Made by a program: the position numbers and the translations under genes. From DASVAL01 sp035649575 (GTDB taxonomy: Bacteria; Planctomycetota; UBA1135; UBA2386), in NCBI GenBank assembly GCA_035649575.1, contig DASRJH010000021.1, forward strand, positions 1-7,630: DNA of 7,630 nt, given 5' to 3'. This document shows positions 6,609 to 7,630 of this stretch, piece after piece. Each line of letters opens with the position of its first letter. Positions within the stretch are counted from its first letter, which is position 1. The notes beneath the pieces are model-generated. The model saw only the letters and a list, made by a program, of their open reading frames with translations, had not been told where the DNA came from and did no database searches.

Positions 6609-7630
6609 GACTGACCCGAACCATCTTCTGCTGCCTCGGCTTGCTGGCTGCGTGCCGCAAGGAACCACTGAAGGAGCCGCAACAAGACCCGGAACCCGCG
6701 ATCACGAACCGCATTGCCGTTCCCGCGCCGGTTCGGCGCAACCTCGGCATCGAATTCGTGAAGGTCGAGCGCCGGCGCGTGAGCCAGACGCTGCGCGTGG
6801 CCGGTTACTTCGAGTTGCTGCCGGCCGGCCGGCACGAACACCGCACGCCGCTCGCCGGGCGTGTCGAGGTCCTCGTGCAACCGCTGCAGCGCGTCGAGGC
6901 AGGCGCGCCGCTGTATCGGCTGGAGGCTCCGGAGTGGCAGCGCACGCGGCGAGAGCTCGGCGAGATCGTGACCGCGATCGAAGTCGCAGAAGCGCGCATC
7001 GCGGCGCTCGAGCCGCTGCTGGTCGCGCACGAAACCCACGAACAGAGCTTGCGCGAGGCATCGGCGGTGCTGACCGAACACGTGAAGACGCTCGAGGCCA
7101 CGGCGCGCGAGGTGGGTGGGCAGGCCCAGGAGCTCGCCAACGCGAGGACGCAGCTCGCTGTGCTGCGCGCCCAGACCACCGAAGCAGCCGAGCAACACGC
7201 GTCGACGGGATCGGAGTTGACGCGCTTGCGCGCCGAGATCCGCGCGGGCCATCAGCGGTTCGACCTTGCGCTCGCCGCGGCCGCCACGGTGGTGGGTCTG
7301 CCGGTCGATGCGCTGCTACGAGCAGCAGACCAGGGCGGCACCAAGGAGCCCGCCTGGCGCAAGATCTCGGTCATCGAGGTCCGCGCCGGGGCCACGGGCA
7401 TCGTGGACAAGCTGCCCGTCGCGACCGGCGGGTGGGTCGAGCCGGGCGAGCTCGTGCTCGCGATCACGGACCTGTCGCGCGTGCGCTTCCGGGCGCGCGG
7501 CCTGCAGAGCGATCTGCCAGACCTGCACGACGGCTTGCCGGCGGTCGTCGTGCCGGCGCGTGGCAGTGCCGCGTCTTCGGACCGCCTGTCGGGCACGCTG
7601 CTGCTCGGCGTCGAAGCGGATCCCGCGCAG
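6605..7630 (+). CDS. RND efflux periplasmic adaptor lipoprotein (CusB/CzcB-like), 5' part
   Basis: The visible 342 residues run off the right edge. The ATG at 6605 overlaps the preceding TGA as ATGA. The N-terminus has a lipobox LAAC with Cys17 followed by RKEP, so the mature protein is a lipoprotein. Residues about 36-75 (IAVPAPVRRNLGIE, then VSQTLRVAGYFE) match the start of the membrane-proximal beta domain of membrane-fusion proteins. The lipoyl half-motifs are at about 76-108 (PLAGRVEVLVQPLQRVEAGAPLY) and 255-290 (VIEVRAGATGIVDKLPVATGGWVEPGELVLAITD). Between them, about 110-225 is a long Ala/Glu/Arg/Leu coiled-coil hairpin, longer than in short-hairpin adaptors such as CusB and suited to reaching the TolC-family partner. 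The beta-barrel domain begins after 290. No Met-rich or His-rich metal-binding tail is seen in the visible part. It should link the TolC-family channel to an inner-membrane RND pump encoded downstream. Confidence 0.9.
   Translation, partial: MRLTRTIFCCLGLLAACRKEPLKEPQQDPEPAITNRIAVPAPVRRNLGIEFVKVERRRVSQTLRVAGYFELLPAGRHEHRTPLAGRVEVLVQPLQRVEAGAPLYRLEAPEWQRTRRELGEIVTAIEVAEARIAALEPLLVAHETHEQSLREASAVLTEHVKTLEATAREVGGQAQELANARTQLAVLRAQTTEAAEQHASTGSELTRLRAEIRAGHQRFDLALAAAATVVGLPVDALLRAADQGGTKEPAWRKISVIEVRAGATGIVDKLPVATGGWVEPGELVLAITDLSRVRFRARGLQSDLPDLHDGLPAVVVPARGSAASSDRLSGTLLLGVEADPAQ

Noticed and set aside
4674..6668. 664-codon open frame on the minus strand opposite the TolC-family gene.
   Set aside because: The plus-strand frame encodes clear TolC-family motifs; the antisense product shows only composition-driven sequence.

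Overview
The window is very GC-rich, with dense coding and long antisense shadow frames. It comes from a Gram-negative (diderm) bacterium: it encodes an outer-membrane beta-barrel protein, a TolC-family outer-membrane channel and a periplasmic adaptor. The futalosine hydrolase fragment at the left edge indicates menaquinone synthesis by the futalosine route. High G+C, that pathway and large secreted propeller/barrel proteins would fit Planctomycetota or another high-GC diderm phylum. This is inference only; no 16S rRNA or other phylogenetic marker is present.

Layout. (1) Positions 1-284, plus strand: the 3' end of a futalosine hydrolase (mqnB-like) gene. (2) Positions 274-3213, minus strand: a 979-residue secreted protein that joins a gluzincin zinc-peptidase domain (HEFAH plus downstream EGVAVWAE), a TolB/PD40-like beta-propeller and a C-terminal outer-membrane barrel ending in Phe. 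Its stop codon overlaps the mqnB end convergently. (3) Positions 3348-4550, plus strand: a 400-residue secreted beta-propeller-like protein of unknown function. It is divergent from the peptidase-barrel gene across a 134-bp gap that contains a perfect short palindrome. (4) From 4707 to the right edge, plus strand: the start of a heavy-metal-type RND efflux operon. In order it has a small membrane-anchored or secreted Cys/His-rich protein (4707-5141), a CzcC/CusC-like TolC-family lipoprotein (5235-6608), and a CusB/CzcB-like periplasmic adaptor lipoprotein (6605 to beyond 7630). The last two overlap by ATGA. The inner-membrane RND pump gene is expected just past the right edge.

The adaptor and TolC-family protein should bridge the inner-membrane pump to the outer membrane to export a metal cation or other toxic compound. 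The small Cys/His-rich protein at the head of the operon is the least described part and may be a periplasmic metal-binding partner. The gaps before it (4551-4706) and after it (5142-5234) contain nested inverted repeats next to the start codons, which may be regulatory or chance products of the base composition. No tRNA, rRNA, CRISPR array, insertion sequence or phage gene was seen.
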